From: Pseudomonas palmensis
GTDB lineage: Bacteria; Pseudomonadota; Gammaproteobacteria; Pseudomonadales; Pseudomonadaceae
Reading direction: 5' to 3'
Length of the DNA: 64,000 bases
Assembly: GCF_017848315.1 (NCBI RefSeq)
Contig: NZ_JAFKEC010000008.1
Coordinates: 80,477 to 144,476, forward strand
Shown piece after piece: positions 35,853-45,306 of this stretch (within the stretch, counting starts at the first letter, position 1; each line of letters starts with the position of its first letter). The position numbers were made by a program, and so were the translations under genes. Under the pieces are notes generated by a model that was given only the letters and a program-made list of their open reading frames with translations, was not told the DNA's origin and searched no databases.

Positions 35853-36032
35853 TCAAAGATCGAAGTCGTAATCGGCCAACTGCTTTTGCAGGCGGCGTTC
35901 TTCCAGCATGTTGTCGATGGTGCGACGCTTGCTGAGGTTGGTCTTCGCCGTTTCGGGCGGGCTTTCCGTTTCCTGTTCGTCTGCCGTGTCCGGCTCGACG
36001 TCGATATCCAGCTCTTCGTTATCGGTGCTCAT
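35853..36032 (-). CDS. Small PA3496-family protein
   Basis: 59 residues starting MSTDNEELDIDVEPDTADEQ. The N-terminal half is strongly acidic; the rest (SKRRTIDNMLEERRLQKQ) is a basic helix ending in LADYDFDL. In P. aeruginosa the homologue lies beside nth and the rnf genes as here, and the family is annotated as a putative envelope integrity protein. Function is otherwise unknown. It lies 104 bp downstream of nth on the same strand. Confidence 0.8.
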   Translation of the reverse strand: MSTDNEELDIDVEPDTADEQETESPPETAKTNLSKRRTIDNMLEERRLQKQLADYDFDL

Positions 36033-36136
36033 AAGTCACTCCATGCCAAGAGGGCTATTGGCGCACCTTATAGCGATATTTTCAGAGCCGGTAAAAAAGA
36101 TTTTTTCAATCGTGCGCAACCGATTCAACTATTTGT

Positions 36137-36775
36137 TCAATCGTCGGAGGTTTTTTGCGGGTACTCGCAAAGGTCCTCGATACGGCAGCTTCCACAGCGT
36201 GGCTTGCGCGCCTGGCATACATAGCGCCCATGCAGTATCAGCCAGTGGTGCGCATCCAGCAGATAGTCCTTGGGCACAAACTTCATCAATGCCTTTTCCA
36301 CCTCCAGCACCGTCTTGCCGGGGGCGATACGGGTGCGGTTGCTGACCCGGAAGATATGCGTGTCCACCGCCATGGTCGGCTGGCGAAATGCGGTGTTGAG
36401 CACCACGTTGGCCGTCTTTCTGCCCACCCCGGGCAACGCTTCGAGGGCTTCGCGGGTTTGCGGCACTTCGCCGCCGTGGCGCTCGATCAGCAGGCGACAG
36501 GTTTCGATGACGTTCTTGGCCTTGCTGTTGTACAGGCCGATGGTCTTGATGTAGCTGGACAACCCTTCAACGCCCAGGTCGTAGATGGCCTGGGGCGTGT
36601 TGGCCACCGGGTACAGGCGTGCAGTGGCCTTGTTGACCCCCACGTCGGTGGATTGCGCCGAGAGGATGACCGCGATCAGCAGTTCGAAGGGGGTGGTGTA
36701 GGCCAGCTCGGTCTTCGGGTCCGGGTTGTCTTCGTGCAGCCTGCGAAAGATTTCCAGGCGTTTGGCAGCATTCAT
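36137..36775 (-). CDS. nth: Endonuclease III (Nth)
   Basis: 212 residues. The helix-hairpin-helix LPGVGRKTANVV carries the catalytic lysine, the aspartate is in MAVDTHIFRVSN, and a C-terminal [4Fe-4S] loop is C-x6-C-x2-C-x5-C (VCQARKPRCGSCRIEDLCEY). This DNA glycosylase/AP lyase removes oxidised pyrimidines. It is the distal gene of the rnf operon, 4 bp from rnfE, an old linkage in proteobacteria. Confidence 0.97.
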   Translation of the reverse strand: MNAAKRLEIFRRLHEDNPDPKTELAYTTPFELLIAVILSAQSTDVGVNKATARLYPVANTPQAIYDLGVEGLSSYIKTIGLYNSKAKNVIETCRLLIERHGGEVPQTREALEALPGVGRKTANVVLNTAFRQPTMAVDTHIFRVSNRTRIAPGKTVLEVEKALMKFVPKDYLLDAHHWLILHGRYVCQARKPRCGSCRIEDLCEYPQKTSDD

Positions 36776-36779
36776 GGGC

Positions 36780-37301
36780 TCAGAGGCTTCCTTGACGGCT
36801 AGAGGGGGCCGGCTTGCGCCGCACCCGGTTGAAAATGGCCAGTAGCAGGCCCAGCAGGATCAGTGCGCCCGGGGTCAGTTGGGCCAGGCGCAGCCCGGCA
36901 GAGCCCAGCAGTTCGCGGCACAGGCCCAGCAGCAGGTGCACTGTACACAAGCCGATGACCAGCAGCAGGCCTTGCGCGACGCCGCGATGGCGCTCGAAGC
37001 TCTGCTCCAGCAGCACGCATTGCAGTGCGATCAGCGCCGGGTAGATGCCCAGTTGCGCGTGAACCTCCAGGGCCCAGGCGCGCAGGCTCAGCTCCAGGCA
37101 GGTCACCAGCATCGCCGCCAGCAGCACGCTGACCAGCGTGGTCTGCAGCCCTTGCAGCAGCGGGCGCAAGGGCGTCATGCACAACCGGTGCAGGCACAGG
37201 CTCAACAGGCTGAACAACGCCACCGCTGCGGCCTGGGCCAGGGTCTGGCTGGCGCCCAGCATCGGGGCCAGGCTGAGGATGAGCAGGCTGCGGCTATTCA
37301 T
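36780..37301 (-). CDS. rnfE: Rnf complex subunit RnfE
   Basis: 173 residues starting MNSRSLLILSLAPMLGAS, the RnfE/RsxE N-terminus. It is an all-helical membrane protein with about six hydrophobic segments and a short basic tail. It is shorter than the usual 200-230 residues of RnfE, mainly in the C-terminal loops. It overlaps rnfG by 8 bp. RnfE and RnfA are homologous, inversely oriented membrane subunits of the ion-pumping electron-transfer complex. Confidence 0.85.
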   Translation of the reverse strand: MNSRSLLILSLAPMLGASQTLAQAAAVALFSLLSLCLHRLCMTPLRPLLQGLQTTLVSVLLAAMLVTCLELSLRAWALEVHAQLGIYPALIALQCVLLEQSFERHRGVAQGLLLVIGLCTVHLLLGLCRELLGSAGLRLAQLTPGALILLGLLLAIFNRVRRKPAPSSRQGSL

Positions 37302-37908
37302 GTTCACCGGTACCCAGCAGATAGTGGGAGTGTTCGTCGAAGTAGCGCAGGGCATCGTGCACCGCCCGGATCACTGCGCGGGAGGTCACGCTGGCGCCGG
37401 CCAGCTGGTCGAACTGGCCGGCATCGCGCTTGAGGGCCCAGGCCGGATCGGGGGTGTCCGCCAGCGTGCGGCCCTCGAACCCGCGTAGCCAGGTGTTGCC
37501 CGGTTCACTCAACTTGCCGCCAAGCCCTGGCGTTTCCTGGTGCTGCAGCACCCGGGTGGCCAGCAGGCGGCCGTGGCTGTCGATGGCGATCAGCAGGTCC
37601 AGTGGCCCCGCATAGCCCTGAACCCGGCTGTGCAGCACCACGGCGCTGGGCTGGCCGAGCAGGGTTGCGCGGTAGCCGGCCAGCAGGGTGCTATGGGCCA
37701 GGGTCGGTGCGGGCAGTACGAGGGGGCGTTGCAGCGGCTGGTTGTCGTAGCGCTCTGCCGGCAGCACGCTCAGCAGGCTCCTGGCCTTGAGCTGCACTTC
37801 AGCCTGGCTGATACGCGCGGCGTTCAACTGCGCCCAGCCAATGGCGCAGCCGATGGCCAGGCACGCCACGGCCGCCACCAGCAGCACTGCACGCGCCCGG
37901 GGGGTCAT
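37294..37908 (-). CDS. rnfG: Rnf complex flavoprotein subunit RnfG
   Basis: 204 residues from the ATG at 37908, overlapping rnfD by ATGA. There is an N-terminal TM helix (about 7-25), then a periplasmic FMN-binding domain with HQETPGLGGKL. The ApbE flavinylation region near the C-terminus reads LAGASVTSRAV, so the usual SGAT is AGAS with S173 at the acceptor position in place of Thr. RnfG carries covalent FMN at the periplasmic face. The protein should still be modified, because S/T exchange is tolerated in this motif, but that is an inference. Confidence 0.85.
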   Translation of the reverse strand: MTPRARAVLLVAAVACLAIGCAIGWAQLNAARISQAEVQLKARSLLSVLPAERYDNQPLQRPLVLPAPTLAHSTLLAGYRATLLGQPSAVVLHSRVQGYAGPLDLLIAIDSHGRLLATRVLQHQETPGLGGKLSEPGNTWLRGFEGRTLADTPDPAWALKRDAGQFDQLAGASVTSRAVIRAVHDALRYFDEHSHYLLGTGEHE

Positions 37909-38888
37909 GCCGGCTGCCCTTGGCGCCGCGCGGCCCAGCGTTCGAGCGCCGGCACGCACAGGTTCATCAGCAGCACGGCGAACGCACTGCCGTCGGGGTA
38001 GCTACCCCAGGTACGGATCAGATAGACCAGCACGCCCACCCCGGCGCCGAACAGCAGGCGTGCGCTGGCCGCCCTGGGGCCGCTGACCGGTTCGGTGACG
38101 ATGAAGAACGCGACGAACAGGCTGGAGCCGGCCAGCAGGTGAAACAGCGGCGAGCCATTGGAGTCGGAGCCCGAGCCGTTCCAGCCCAGCAGGCTCATGA
38201 TGAACAGGCTGCCCAGCATGGCCACCGGGGCATGCCAGCTGAACACCTTGCGCTGCAGCAACAACAGGCCACCGGCCAGGAAGGCCAGGGCGACCCACTC
38301 GCTGCCCGCGCCGGCGAATCGGCCGAAGGCCGGGTGCTGGCCGAACAGTTCGTCGATGGTCAGGCTCTGGTTGTGGCGCACCACATCCAGCACCGTCGCC
38401 TGGGCCCAGGCGTCGGGTCGGACGGCCAAGCCGAACACCGCTTCGAGGCTGGTGCTCAGGTCCAGCGGTTGCGGCCCGGGCCACTGGGTCATCTGGGCCG
38501 GAAAGCTGACCAGGGCCACGGCATAGCCGAGCATGGCCGGGTTGAACGGATTCTTGCCAAGCCCGCCGTACACATGCTTGCCCAGGGCCAGGGCGCTTGC
38601 GCTGGCAATCACCGGCACCCACCAGGCGAGGTAGGCGGGCAGAGCGATGGCCAGCAGCGTGGCGCTGACCAGGGCGCTGCCATCGCCCAGTGCAGCACGC
38701 ACCGGGCGGCGCTGGGCGCGCAGCAGCACCGCTTCGGTCGCCAGCGCCGCAGTGGTGGTCAGCAGCAGGTTGAGCAGGGTGCCCCAACCGTGCAGCCAGG
38801 TCAGTGCCAGCAAGCCGGGCAGGCACGCCAGCAGCACCAGGCGCAGGCTGGCGCGCAGGCGTTCGCCCGGGTCAGGCGCGGGCAGCAT
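37905..38888 (-). CDS. rnfD: Rnf complex subunit RnfD
   Basis: 327 residues, about eight TM helices, NqrB/RnfD family. The [20 protein letters not shown] segment is a family hallmark. The flavinylation site appears as [12 protein letters not shown], with T165 retained although the preceding S-G pair of the common SGAT motif is A-Q. The start ATG at 38888 lies inside the rnfB 3' end (17-bp overlap). It works with RnfG in moving electrons across the membrane. Confidence 0.88.
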   Translation of the reverse strand: MLPAPDPGERLRASLRLVLLACLPGLLALTWLHGWGTLLNLLLTTTAALATEAVLLRAQRRPVRAALGDGSALVSATLLAIALPAYLAWWVPVIASASALALGKHVYGGLGKNPFNPAMLGYAVALVSFPAQMTQWPGPQPLDLSTSLEAVFGLAVRPDAWAQATVLDVVRHNQSLTIDELFGQHPAFGRFAGAGSEWVALAFLAGGLLLLQRKVFSWHAPVAMLGSLFIMSLLGWNGSGSDSNGSPLFHLLAGSSLFVAFFIVTEPVSGPRAASARLLFGAGVGVLVYLIRTWGSYPDGSAFAVLLMNLCVPALERWAARRQGQPA

Positions 38889-39720
38889 CGCTTACCGCCA
38901 GCAGTGATTCCAGGTGGGCCTGGGCCTGTTGCTGCGCTTGCTGCAGGTCAGCCAGTTGCGCTTGCTGCGCCGGGCTTGGCGAGTCGCCAAAGGCTGTGCG
39001 CGCCTTGGTCAGCTGGGCGCGACTCATGGCCGCGGCAATCTTGGCCTTTTTCAGCGCCGCATCGGCGGCTGCAGCCTTTTGCGCCTGCACCCGCGCAATC
39101 GCGGCCTTGATCGGGTCGTCGGCCGGCACCGCAGCCGCCGCGTTCGGGGCGGGCCGCTGGCTGCGCGCGATGCGTTCGGCCTGCTTGCGCGCCTCTTCGC
39201 GTTGCAGGCGCTGGGCACGCTGCTCGAAGCGATGGCGTGCATGGCTGCGCCGGGCGGCGCGGGCAAGCTGCTGTGGCCGGGTGTGCGCCAGGCCGCCGAC
39301 GATCGGCACGATGGGGCTGTCGGCAGGCAGTGACAGCAGGTCGATGCAGTCGACCGGGCAAGGCGCCACGCACAGGTCGCAGCCGGTGCATTCGGCGCTG
39401 ATGACCGTGTGCATCAGCTTGGCGGCGCCGACGATGGCGTCCACCGGGCAGGCCTGGATGCATTTGGTGCAACCGATACATTCGGCCTCGCGAATGAAGG
39501 CGACCTGGGCGGGCGCACTGCCGCGGTCGGCATCCAGGGCAATCACCGGCACCTGCAGCAGTGCTGCCAGTGCGGCAATGGTCTCGCTGCCGCCGGGTGG
39601 GCACTTGTTGATCGCCTCGCCCGCCGCCAGCCCCTGGGCGTAAGGCTGGCAGCCGGCATGACCGCACTTGCCGCATTGGGTCTGGGGCAGCAGGGCGTCG
39701 ATGCGTTGAATCAGGCTCAT
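38872..39720 (-). CDS. rnfB: Rnf complex ferredoxin subunit RnfB with long C-terminal tail
   Basis: 282 residues from the ATG at 39720, which overlaps rnfA by ATGA. The first cluster-binding motif is C16-x2-C19-x4-C24 plus C40; a 2x[4Fe-4S] ferredoxin domain follows ([12 protein letters not shown] at 81-92 and [12 protein letters not shown] at 111-122). The N-terminal TM anchor of most RnfB proteins is missing: the protein begins directly at the cluster domain. Residues 150-282 form an Ala/Arg/Lys/Gln-rich helical tail. Its [17 protein letters not shown] resembles the repeats at the C-terminus of enterobacterial RnfC/RsxC. No rnfC gene is present in the operon. Confidence 0.88.
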   Translation of the reverse strand: MSLIQRIDALLPQTQCGKCGHAGCQPYAQGLAAGEAINKCPPGGSETIAALAALLQVPVIALDADRGSAPAQVAFIREAECIGCTKCIQACPVDAIVGAAKLMHTVISAECTGCDLCVAPCPVDCIDLLSLPADSPIVPIVGGLAHTRPQQLARAARRSHARHRFEQRAQRLQREEARKQAERIARSQRPAPNAAAAVPADDPIKAAIARVQAQKAAAADAALKKAKIAAAMSRAQLTKARTAFGDSPSPAQQAQLADLQQAQQQAQAHLESLLAVSDAARA

Positions 39721-40292
39721 GAGGTGAACAGTCCGTTGAAACCGAGAAAGGCCAGGGCCATGATCCCTGCCCCGATCAGCTCGATGGGCAGGCCGCGCAA
39801 GGCCACGGGGGCCGCGTCGCTGCGTTGGCGCAGGTCGTCGAACAGGCACAGCGCCAGCCAGAAGCCCAGGCCGCCGCCCAGGCTCAGGGCCAGGGTGGCG
39901 AACGGGTCGAGCGTGGCATCGCTGGCTTGCAGGGCAAGGCCCAGGACGGCGGCATTGCCTAGCAGCAAGGGTTTGAGGCCGGTGAACGGCCAGTGTGGCA
40001 GTTGGCGTTGCAACCGGTTCAGCACCGGCGCTGCCAGCAGAACGTACAGCGGCAGGAACACGAACAGGCGCAGGTACTCCAGTTGCAGTGGGCGCAACCC
40101 GTAGCGGTGAAGCAACTGCCCGGGTACGACCGCCAGCACCATCAGCACCAGCGTCGCCAACCCCAGTGCATGCACCCGGCGACGTGACGCCGGCTCGACG
40201 GGCTGCAGCAGCGGGTCGAGCGCGAGGGCCTGGTGCAACACGAGGTTGTTGACCAGCGCAGCGCTGATAAGGGTAAGGAGCAATTCGGTCAT
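39717..40292 (-). CDS. rnfA: Rnf complex subunit RnfA
   Basis: 191 residues from [21 protein letters not shown] (ATG at 40292). It is a six-helix membrane protein of the RnfA/NqrE family with the conserved NNLVL at the first helix and a [22 protein letters not shown]-terminal helix. It is the first gene of rnfABDGE-nth. A metG terminator lies upstream, so the operon promoter must be in the 58 bp before it or beyond. Confidence 0.88.
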   Translation of the reverse strand: MTELLLTLISAALVNNLVLHQALALDPLLQPVEPASRRRVHALGLATLVLMVLAVVPGQLLHRYGLRPLQLEYLRLFVFLPLYVLLAAPVLNRLQRQLPHWPFTGLKPLLLGNAAVLGLALQASDATLDPFATLALSLGGGLGFWLALCLFDDLRQRSDAAPVALRGLPIELIGAGIMALAFLGFNGLFTS

Positions 40293-40350
40293 GGGCGCGC
40301 CACAGGCAAGAGGCTGTGCGCCATTATCCGGCAATCACGGTGCAATGAGA

Positions 40351-40378
40351 ACGCCCCGGCCGGTCAGGGTCGGGGCGT
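40351..40378 (-). terminator. Terminator-like hairpin after metG
   Basis: ACGCCCCG and CGGGGCGT pair across a 12-nt, partly self-complementary loop, 5 bp past the metG stop; TTCTCATT follows on the minus strand. Confidence 0.6.
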
Positions 40379-40383
40379 GGCAC

Positions 40384-42423
40384 TTACTTGATGCGCTGAC
40401 CCGGCTTGGCGCCGCTGTCAGGGCTGAGCAGGTAGATCTCCTCGCCGCCAGGGCCTGCGGCCATGACCATCCCCTCGCTTACGCCAAAGCGCATTTTGCG
40501 TGGCTTGAGGTTGGCGATCATCATGGTCAGACGACCTTCCAGCTTGCTCGGGTCCGGGTAGGCGGACTTGATGCCGGAGAACACGTTGCGCTGCTCGTCA
40601 CCGATGTCCAGGGTCAGTCGCAGCAGCTTGTCGGCCCCTTCCACGGCTTCGGCCTTGAGAATCAGCGCTACCCGCAGGTCGACGGCGGCAAAGGTGTCGA
40701 AGTCGATCTCGGCCGACAGCGGGTCCTTGGTCAGTTCGCCGTTGCCGGTGACCACGCTGGTCTGGCTGGCGGCCAGGTCCTGCTTGGAAGCGTCGACCAT
40801 GGCTTGCACCTTGACCGGGTCGATGCGGGTCATCAATGCCTTGAACGGGTTCAGCTGGTGGTTCTCGAGACGGCTCTGGTGGTCGTTCCAGGTCAGCGGC
40901 GCGACGTTCAGGAACGCCTCGGCATCGCTGGCCAGTTGCGGCAGCACCGGCTTGAGGAAGATCACCAGCTGGCGGAACAGGTTGATGCCCTGGGCGCACA
41001 CGGCCTGCACTTCGTCCTGCTTGCCTTCCTGCTTGGCCAGCGACCACGGGGCCTTGTCGGCGATCCAGGCGTTGGCGCGGTCGGCCAGGCCCATGATTTC
41101 GCGCATCGCACGGGCGAAGTCGCGGCCTTCGTAGGCGTCGGCGATACCCGGTGCCGCAGCCAGGAAGGCTTCGGTCAGCTCCGGTGCGGCGTCGCCGGCC
41201 ACCATCACGCCGCCGTTGCCCTTGTGGATGAACCCTGCGCAGCGGCTGGCGATGTTGACCACCTTGCCGATCAGGTCCGAGTTGACCTTCTGCACGAAGT
41301 CTTCCAGGTTCAGGTCCAGGTCATCCACGCCACGGCCCAGCTTGGCCGCGTAGTAGTAGCGCAGGTATTCCGGCGACAGGTGGTCGAGGTAGGTGCGCGC
41401 CTTGATGAAGGTGCCACGGGACTTGGACATCTTCTGGCCGTTGACCGTCAGGTAGCCGTGCACGTTGATTGCGGTCGGCTTGCGGTAGCCGGCGCCTTCA
41501 AGCATGGCCGGCCAGAACAGCGCGTGGAAGTTGACGATGTCCTTGCCGATGAAGTGGTACAGCTCGGCGCTGGAGTCTTTTTTCCAGTAGGCGTCGAAGT
41601 CCAGTTCCGGCGTGCGGTCGCACAGGTTCTTGAAGCTGGCCATGTAGCCGATCGGCGCGTCCAGCCACACATAGAAGTACTTGCCCGGCTCGCCCGGGAT
41701 CTCGAAGCCGAAGTACGGCGCATCACGGGAGATGTCCCATTCCTGCAGGCCGGAATCCAGCCATTCGGCCAACTTGTTGGCCACGGCGTCCTGCAGTGTG
41801 CCGCTGCGGGTCCACTGCTGCAGCATGGCCTGGAAGTCAGGCAGCTTGAAGAAGAAGTGCTGGGAGTCCCTGAGCACCGGGGTGGCGCCGGAGATCGCCG
41901 ACTTGGGGTTCTTCAGTTCGGTCGGTGCGTAGGTGGCGCCGCATTTTTCGCAGTTGTCGCCATACTGGTCGTCGGCCGCGCATTTGGGGCAGGTGCCCTT
42001 GATGAAGCGGTCGGCCAGGAACATCTGCTTGTCGGGGTCGAAATACTGGGTGACCGAGCGCGTGGCGATATACCCGGCGTCACGCAGTTTCAGGTAGATC
42101 TGGCTCGACAGCTCGCGGTTTTCGTCGGCGTGGGTCGAATGGTAGTTGTCGAACTCCACCAGAAAGTCGGCAAAGTCGCCGCAGTGCTCGGCCTGCACGT
42201 TCGCGATCAGTTGCTCGGGGGTAATGCCTTCTTTCTCGGCGCGCAGCATGATCGCCGAACCGTGCGCGTCGTCGGCGCACACGTAGGTGCACTGGTTGCC
42301 GCGGTACTTCTGGAAGCGCACCCACATGTCTGTCTGAACGTACTCGAGCATGTGGCCAAGGTGGATCGACCCGTTGGCATAGGGCAGGGCGCTGGTGACG
42401 AGAATCTGGCGTGGCTCGGACAT
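40384..42423 (-). CDS. metG: Methionyl-tRNA synthetase
   Basis: 679 residues from [19 protein letters not shown] (ATG at 42423). Class I signatures are SIHLGHMLE (HIGH) and [12 protein letters not shown] (KMSKS). A zinc knuckle [18 protein letters not shown] lies in the connective domain. The C-terminal EMAP-II/Arc1-like tRNA-binding domain, [18 protein letters not shown] onwards, is present and mediates dimerisation. The gene is divergent from mrp. Confidence 0.97.
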   Translation of the reverse strand: MSEPRQILVTSALPYANGSIHLGHMLEYVQTDMWVRFQKYRGNQCTYVCADDAHGSAIMLRAEKEGITPEQLIANVQAEHCGDFADFLVEFDNYHSTHADENRELSSQIYLKLRDAGYIATRSVTQYFDPDKQMFLADRFIKGTCPKCAADDQYGDNCEKCGATYAPTELKNPKSAISGATPVLRDSQHFFFKLPDFQAMLQQWTRSGTLQDAVANKLAEWLDSGLQEWDISRDAPYFGFEIPGEPGKYFYVWLDAPIGYMASFKNLCDRTPELDFDAYWKKDSSAELYHFIGKDIVNFHALFWPAMLEGAGYRKPTAINVHGYLTVNGQKMSKSRGTFIKARTYLDHLSPEYLRYYYAAKLGRGVDDLDLNLEDFVQKVNSDLIGKVVNIASRCAGFIHKGNGGVMVAGDAAPELTEAFLAAAPGIADAYEGRDFARAMREIMGLADRANAWIADKAPWSLAKQEGKQDEVQAVCAQGINLFRQLVIFLKPVLPQLASDAEAFLNVAPLTWNDHQSRLENHQLNPFKALMTRIDPVKVQAMVDASKQDLAASQTSVVTGNGELTKDPLSAEIDFDTFAAVDLRVALILKAEAVEGADKLLRLTLDIGDEQRNVFSGIKSAYPDPSKLEGRLTMMIANLKPRKMRFGVSEGMVMAAGPGGEEIYLLSPDSGAKPGQRIK

Positions 42424-42574
42424 GGGGGCTCGGCTACTTTCGGCTACAGGGTATGAACGGTGATCGGCCACTATAAAACGATGGGAAATATATTTCACCC
42501 CATGGACGTATCTGCCGTTGTTTCACGGGTTAGCATAGCGACCTGTTTCATTCAGTCTTTTATCGGGAGTCTCC

Positions 42575-43669
42575 ATGAGCGCCGTCACTCGCGCAGCGGT
42601 TGAAACCGTCCTTCGCCAATACACCGACCCTTACCTGAACCAGGACCCGGTCAGCGCCGGGTGTGTGCGCAGCATCGATATCCAGGGCGACCGGGTCAGC
42701 GTGGCCCTGGAGCTGGGCTATGCCGCCGGCCTGTTCAAGAACGGCTGGGCCCAGGTGCTGCAGACCGCCGTCGAGGGGATCGAGGGCGTGGCCTCGGCAC
42801 AGGTCGAGATCACCTGTGTGATCGCCGCGCACAAGGCCCAGGCGCAGATTCCGGGCCTGGCCAACGTCAAGAACATCGTGGCCGTGGCCTCGGGCAAGGG
42901 CGGTGTGGGCAAGTCCACCACCGCCGCCAACCTGGCCCTGGCCCTGGCCCGTGAAGGGGCGCGGGTGGGTATCCTGGATGCCGACATCTATGGCCCCAGC
43001 CAGGGCGTGATGTTCGGTATCGCCGAAGGGACCCGGCCGCAGATCCGCGACCAGAAGTGGTTCGTGCCGTTGCGTGCGCATGGCGTGGAAGTCATGTCGA
43101 TGGCGTTTCTTACCGACGACAACACGCCGATGGTATGGCGTGGCCCGATGGTCTCCGGCGCGTTGCTGCAACTGGTGACCCAGACCGCCTGGGACAACCT
43201 CGACTACCTGGTGATCGACATGCCGCCGGGCACCGGCGACATCCAGCTGACCCTGGCGCAGAAGGTGCCGGTGGCTGGTTCGGTGATCGTGACCACGCCG
43301 CAGGACCTTGCGCTGCTGGACGCGAAAAAGGGTGTGGAGATGTTCCGCAAGGTGAATATCCCGGTGCTGGGCGTGGTCGAGAACATGGCCGTGCATATCT
43401 GCTCGAACTGCGGGCATGCCGAGCACCTGTTCGGTGAAGGTGGTGGCGAGAAGCTGGCGGCGCAGTACGGTGTGGAGCTGCTGGCTTCGCTGCCCCTGTC
43501 GATGCTGATTCGCGAGCAGGCCGACAGCGGCAAGCCGACCGCGATTGCCGAGCCTGAAAGCCAGATTGCCATGGTGTACCAGGAACTGGCACGGCAGGTG
43601 GGGGCGCGCATCGTGCTGCAGGAAGCGGCGGCGCCGGCGATGCCCAATATCACCATCAGCGAAGACTGA
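42575..43669 (+). CDS. apbC: Iron-sulfur cluster carrier Mrp/ApbC
   Basis: 364 residues. An N-terminal MIP18/DUF59-type domain (residues about 5-90) is followed by the P-loop ATPase with deviant Walker A SGKGGVGKSTTAANLA, DADIYGPSQ and the MPPGTGDIQLTLAQ block. The CSNCG pair near residue 275 bridges the dimer and holds the transferable [4Fe-4S] cluster. It is divergent from metG, an arrangement seen in many proteobacteria. Confidence 0.95.
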   Translation: MSAVTRAAVETVLRQYTDPYLNQDPVSAGCVRSIDIQGDRVSVALELGYAAGLFKNGWAQVLQTAVEGIEGVASAQVEITCVIAAHKAQAQIPGLANVKNIVAVASGKGGVGKSTTAANLALALAREGARVGILDADIYGPSQGVMFGIAEGTRPQIRDQKWFVPLRAHGVEVMSMAFLTDDNTPMVWRGPMVSGALLQLVTQTAWDNLDYLVIDMPPGTGDIQLTLAQKVPVAGSVIVTTPQDLALLDAKKGVEMFRKVNIPVLGVVENMAVHICSNCGHAEHLFGEGGGEKLAAQYGVELLASLPLSMLIREQADSGKPTAIAEPESQIAMVYQELARQVGARIVLQEAAAPAMPNITISED

Positions 43670-43685
43670 GTCGATACCCTCGCCT

Positions 43686-43774
43686 GTGTAGGAGCCGGCG
43701 TTGCCGGCGAAGGGCCCACTGCATCACCAGGCAGGTACTGCGGTGTTGCCTTCGCCGGCAACGCCGGCTCCTAC
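43686..43774. repeat. Inverted REP pair
   Basis: TAGGAGCCGGCGTTGCCGGC (43686-43712 unit) and its complement (43750-43774) lie between apbC and the cold-shock gene. The two units are nearly perfect mirror copies, so the RNA could fold into one long hairpin. Confidence 0.88.
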
Positions 43775-43794
43775 GGGCAGCCCCACCGGCAAGG

Positions 43795-43831
43795 CAAAAA
43801 AAAGCCCCGCCGGTGAGGGCAGGGCTTTTTT
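43795..43831 (-). terminator. Rho-independent terminator of the cold-shock gene
   Basis: On the minus strand, AAGCCCTGCC..GGCGGGGCTT stem then eight T, 19 bp past the stop. A-rich sequence on the other side makes it work in both directions. Confidence 0.88.
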
Positions 43832-43849
43832 CAAGCAGTGAAGCGCAAG

Positions 43850-44059
43850 TTAGATAACTTGTACTTCTTCAGCTTGCATGCCTTTCTGGCCGCGGGTAGC
43901 GACGAAAGAGACCTGCTGGCCTTCTTTCAGGCTTTTGAAACCGTCAGCTTGAATGGCTTTGAAGTGTACGAACAGGTCGTCACCGGATTGTGGGGTGATG
44001 AAGCCGAAGCCTTTTTCATCGTTGAACCACTTAACGGTACCGGTTTGGCGATTGGACAT
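43850..44059 (-). CDS. Cold-shock domain protein (CspA family)
   Basis: 69 residues. RNA-binding motifs RNP1 (KGFGFITP) and RNP2 (DLFVHF) are intact, and the start [20 protein letters not shown] is typical of Pseudomonas CapB-type proteins. It acts as an RNA chaperone. A good AGGAG lies 7 nt before the ATG. Several csp paralogues exist per genome and I cannot say which one this is. Confidence 0.93.
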   Translation of the reverse strand: MSNRQTGTVKWFNDEKGFGFITPQSGDDLFVHFKAIQADGFKSLKEGQQVSFVATRGQKGMQAEEVQVI

Positions 44060-44409
44060 GGTCTGTCTCCTTGGACAAAGTTAATTACGGCTCAGGAAAC
44101 GCCCTGGCCGAGACTGAGTGCAAAGAGGCAGAAAATTCATGAAGATGGGTTGATCGAGATCTTGCATCAGGTAGAGATTCTCAGTGACACGTGCAGCACA
44201 GTGGCGTCACCATAACCCTTTTTCCAGAACGTGCCAATGGTCTTGTTCAGCTTTCGTGCAATTCAAGACTGACGGCGCCGCGATACCCCGCGCAGGCCCC
44301 GTATGACGCGGATCTTGCCGCCAACACCGCACGGAACTTTGAACCCGGCGCCGGGCCCGGTAAGATGCCCCACAGAATTTCTTCACCACGCTATTTCAGG
44401 ACACCCGCC
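44060..44409. other. 350-bp gap between divergent csp and dcd
   Basis: No gene or terminator was recognised. The csp side (44060-44215) is AT-rich and long enough for the extended 5' leader usual in cold-shock genes. The dcd promoter must lie in 44216-44400. Confidence 0.45.
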
Positions 44410-44976
44410 ATGAGCATCAAATCGGACAAGTGGATTCGCCGCATGGCGCAGGAACACGGCATGATCGAGCCCTTCGTCGAGCGTCAGGTACGCGGCGAAA
44501 GCGACAACCGGCTGATCTCTTTCGGCGTCTCCAGCTACGGCTACGACGTGCGCTGCGCCGACGAGTTCAAGGTGTTCACCAACATCAATTCGGCCACCGT
44601 CGATCCGAAAAACTTCGACGCCGGCAGCTTCGTCGACGTCAAGAGCGACGTGTGCATCATCCCGCCCAACTCCTTCGCCCTGGCGCGCACCGTCGAGTAC
44701 TTCCGCATCCCGCGCAACGTGCTGACCATCTGCCTGGGCAAGAGCACCTATGCCCGTTGCGGCATCATCGTCAACGTCACCCCGCTCGAGCCGGAGTGGG
44801 AAGGCCACGTGACCCTGGAGTTCTCCAACACCACCACCCTGCCGGCCAAGATCTACGCCAACGAAGGCGTGGCGCAGATGCTGTTCCTGGAGTCCGACGA
44901 AGAGTGCGAAGTGTCCTATAAGGACCGCGGCGGCAAGTACCAGGGCCAGCGCGGTGTGACCCTGCCGCGCACCTGA
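44410..44976 (+). CDS. dcd: dCTP deaminase
   Basis: 188 residues from [19 protein letters not shown] (ATG at 44410). dUTPase-fold trimeric enzyme with [39 protein letters not shown], where the catalytic glutamate lies in PLEPEWEG, and the C-terminal [13 protein letters not shown] clasp. It deaminates dCTP to dUTP to feed dTMP synthesis. Confidence 0.97.
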   Translation: MSIKSDKWIRRMAQEHGMIEPFVERQVRGESDNRLISFGVSSYGYDVRCADEFKVFTNINSATVDPKNFDAGSFVDVKSDVCIIPPNSFALARTVEYFRIPRNVLTICLGKSTYARCGIIVNVTPLEPEWEGHVTLEFSNTTTLPAKIYANEGVAQMLFLESDEECEVSYKDRGGKYQGQRGVTLPRT

Positions 44977-45076
44977 GCCGACGAAGCGAGGGAATTACTC
45001 GCCGGCAAGGCACTCCAAGCAGATGAACCGTCCCGGCACGCCAGGAGGCGTGTCGGACTTCGCTCAGGAGCCGCCT

Positions 45077-45304
45077 ATGAAACTCGACCCCTCAATCAGC
45101 GCCAAACTTGCCGTGCTGCAGCCCAATCAGATCGGGCTGGTGGCCTGGTCATTGCTCGCGCAGCCGCCACTGATGCAGGCCGGTGGCGTCCCCGGCCAGC
45201 CTGGCCCGGACACCCCGTCGCCGGCGCAGCCAGGCGATAACCCGCCGATGGAACCGGGTGAACCCACACTCCCTGATGAACCGCCACCGGCACCGGTTGC
45301 CTGA
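45077..45304 (+). CDS. Small proline-rich hypothetical protein
   Basis: 75 residues from the ATG at 45077 (AGGAG 7 nt upstream). I do not recognise the family. The first half is an ordinary soluble-looking stretch (DPSISAKLAVLQPNQIGLVAWSLL); the second half is about 30% Pro with Gly, Asp and Glu, so probably disordered. No signal peptide. Its stop is 2 bp from the convergent pdeM stop. The good ribosome-binding site supports it as a real gene. Confidence 0.6.
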   Translation: MKLDPSISAKLAVLQPNQIGLVAWSLLAQPPLMQAGGVPGQPGPDTPSPAQPGDNPPMEPGEPTLPDEPPPAPVA

Positions 45305-45306
45305 GC

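Noticed and set aside
35823..35854. GACGGCCC..GGGCCGTC as terminator of the response regulator
   Set aside because: The arms can pair but the loop is 16 nt and no T-run follows; too weak to list as a feature.
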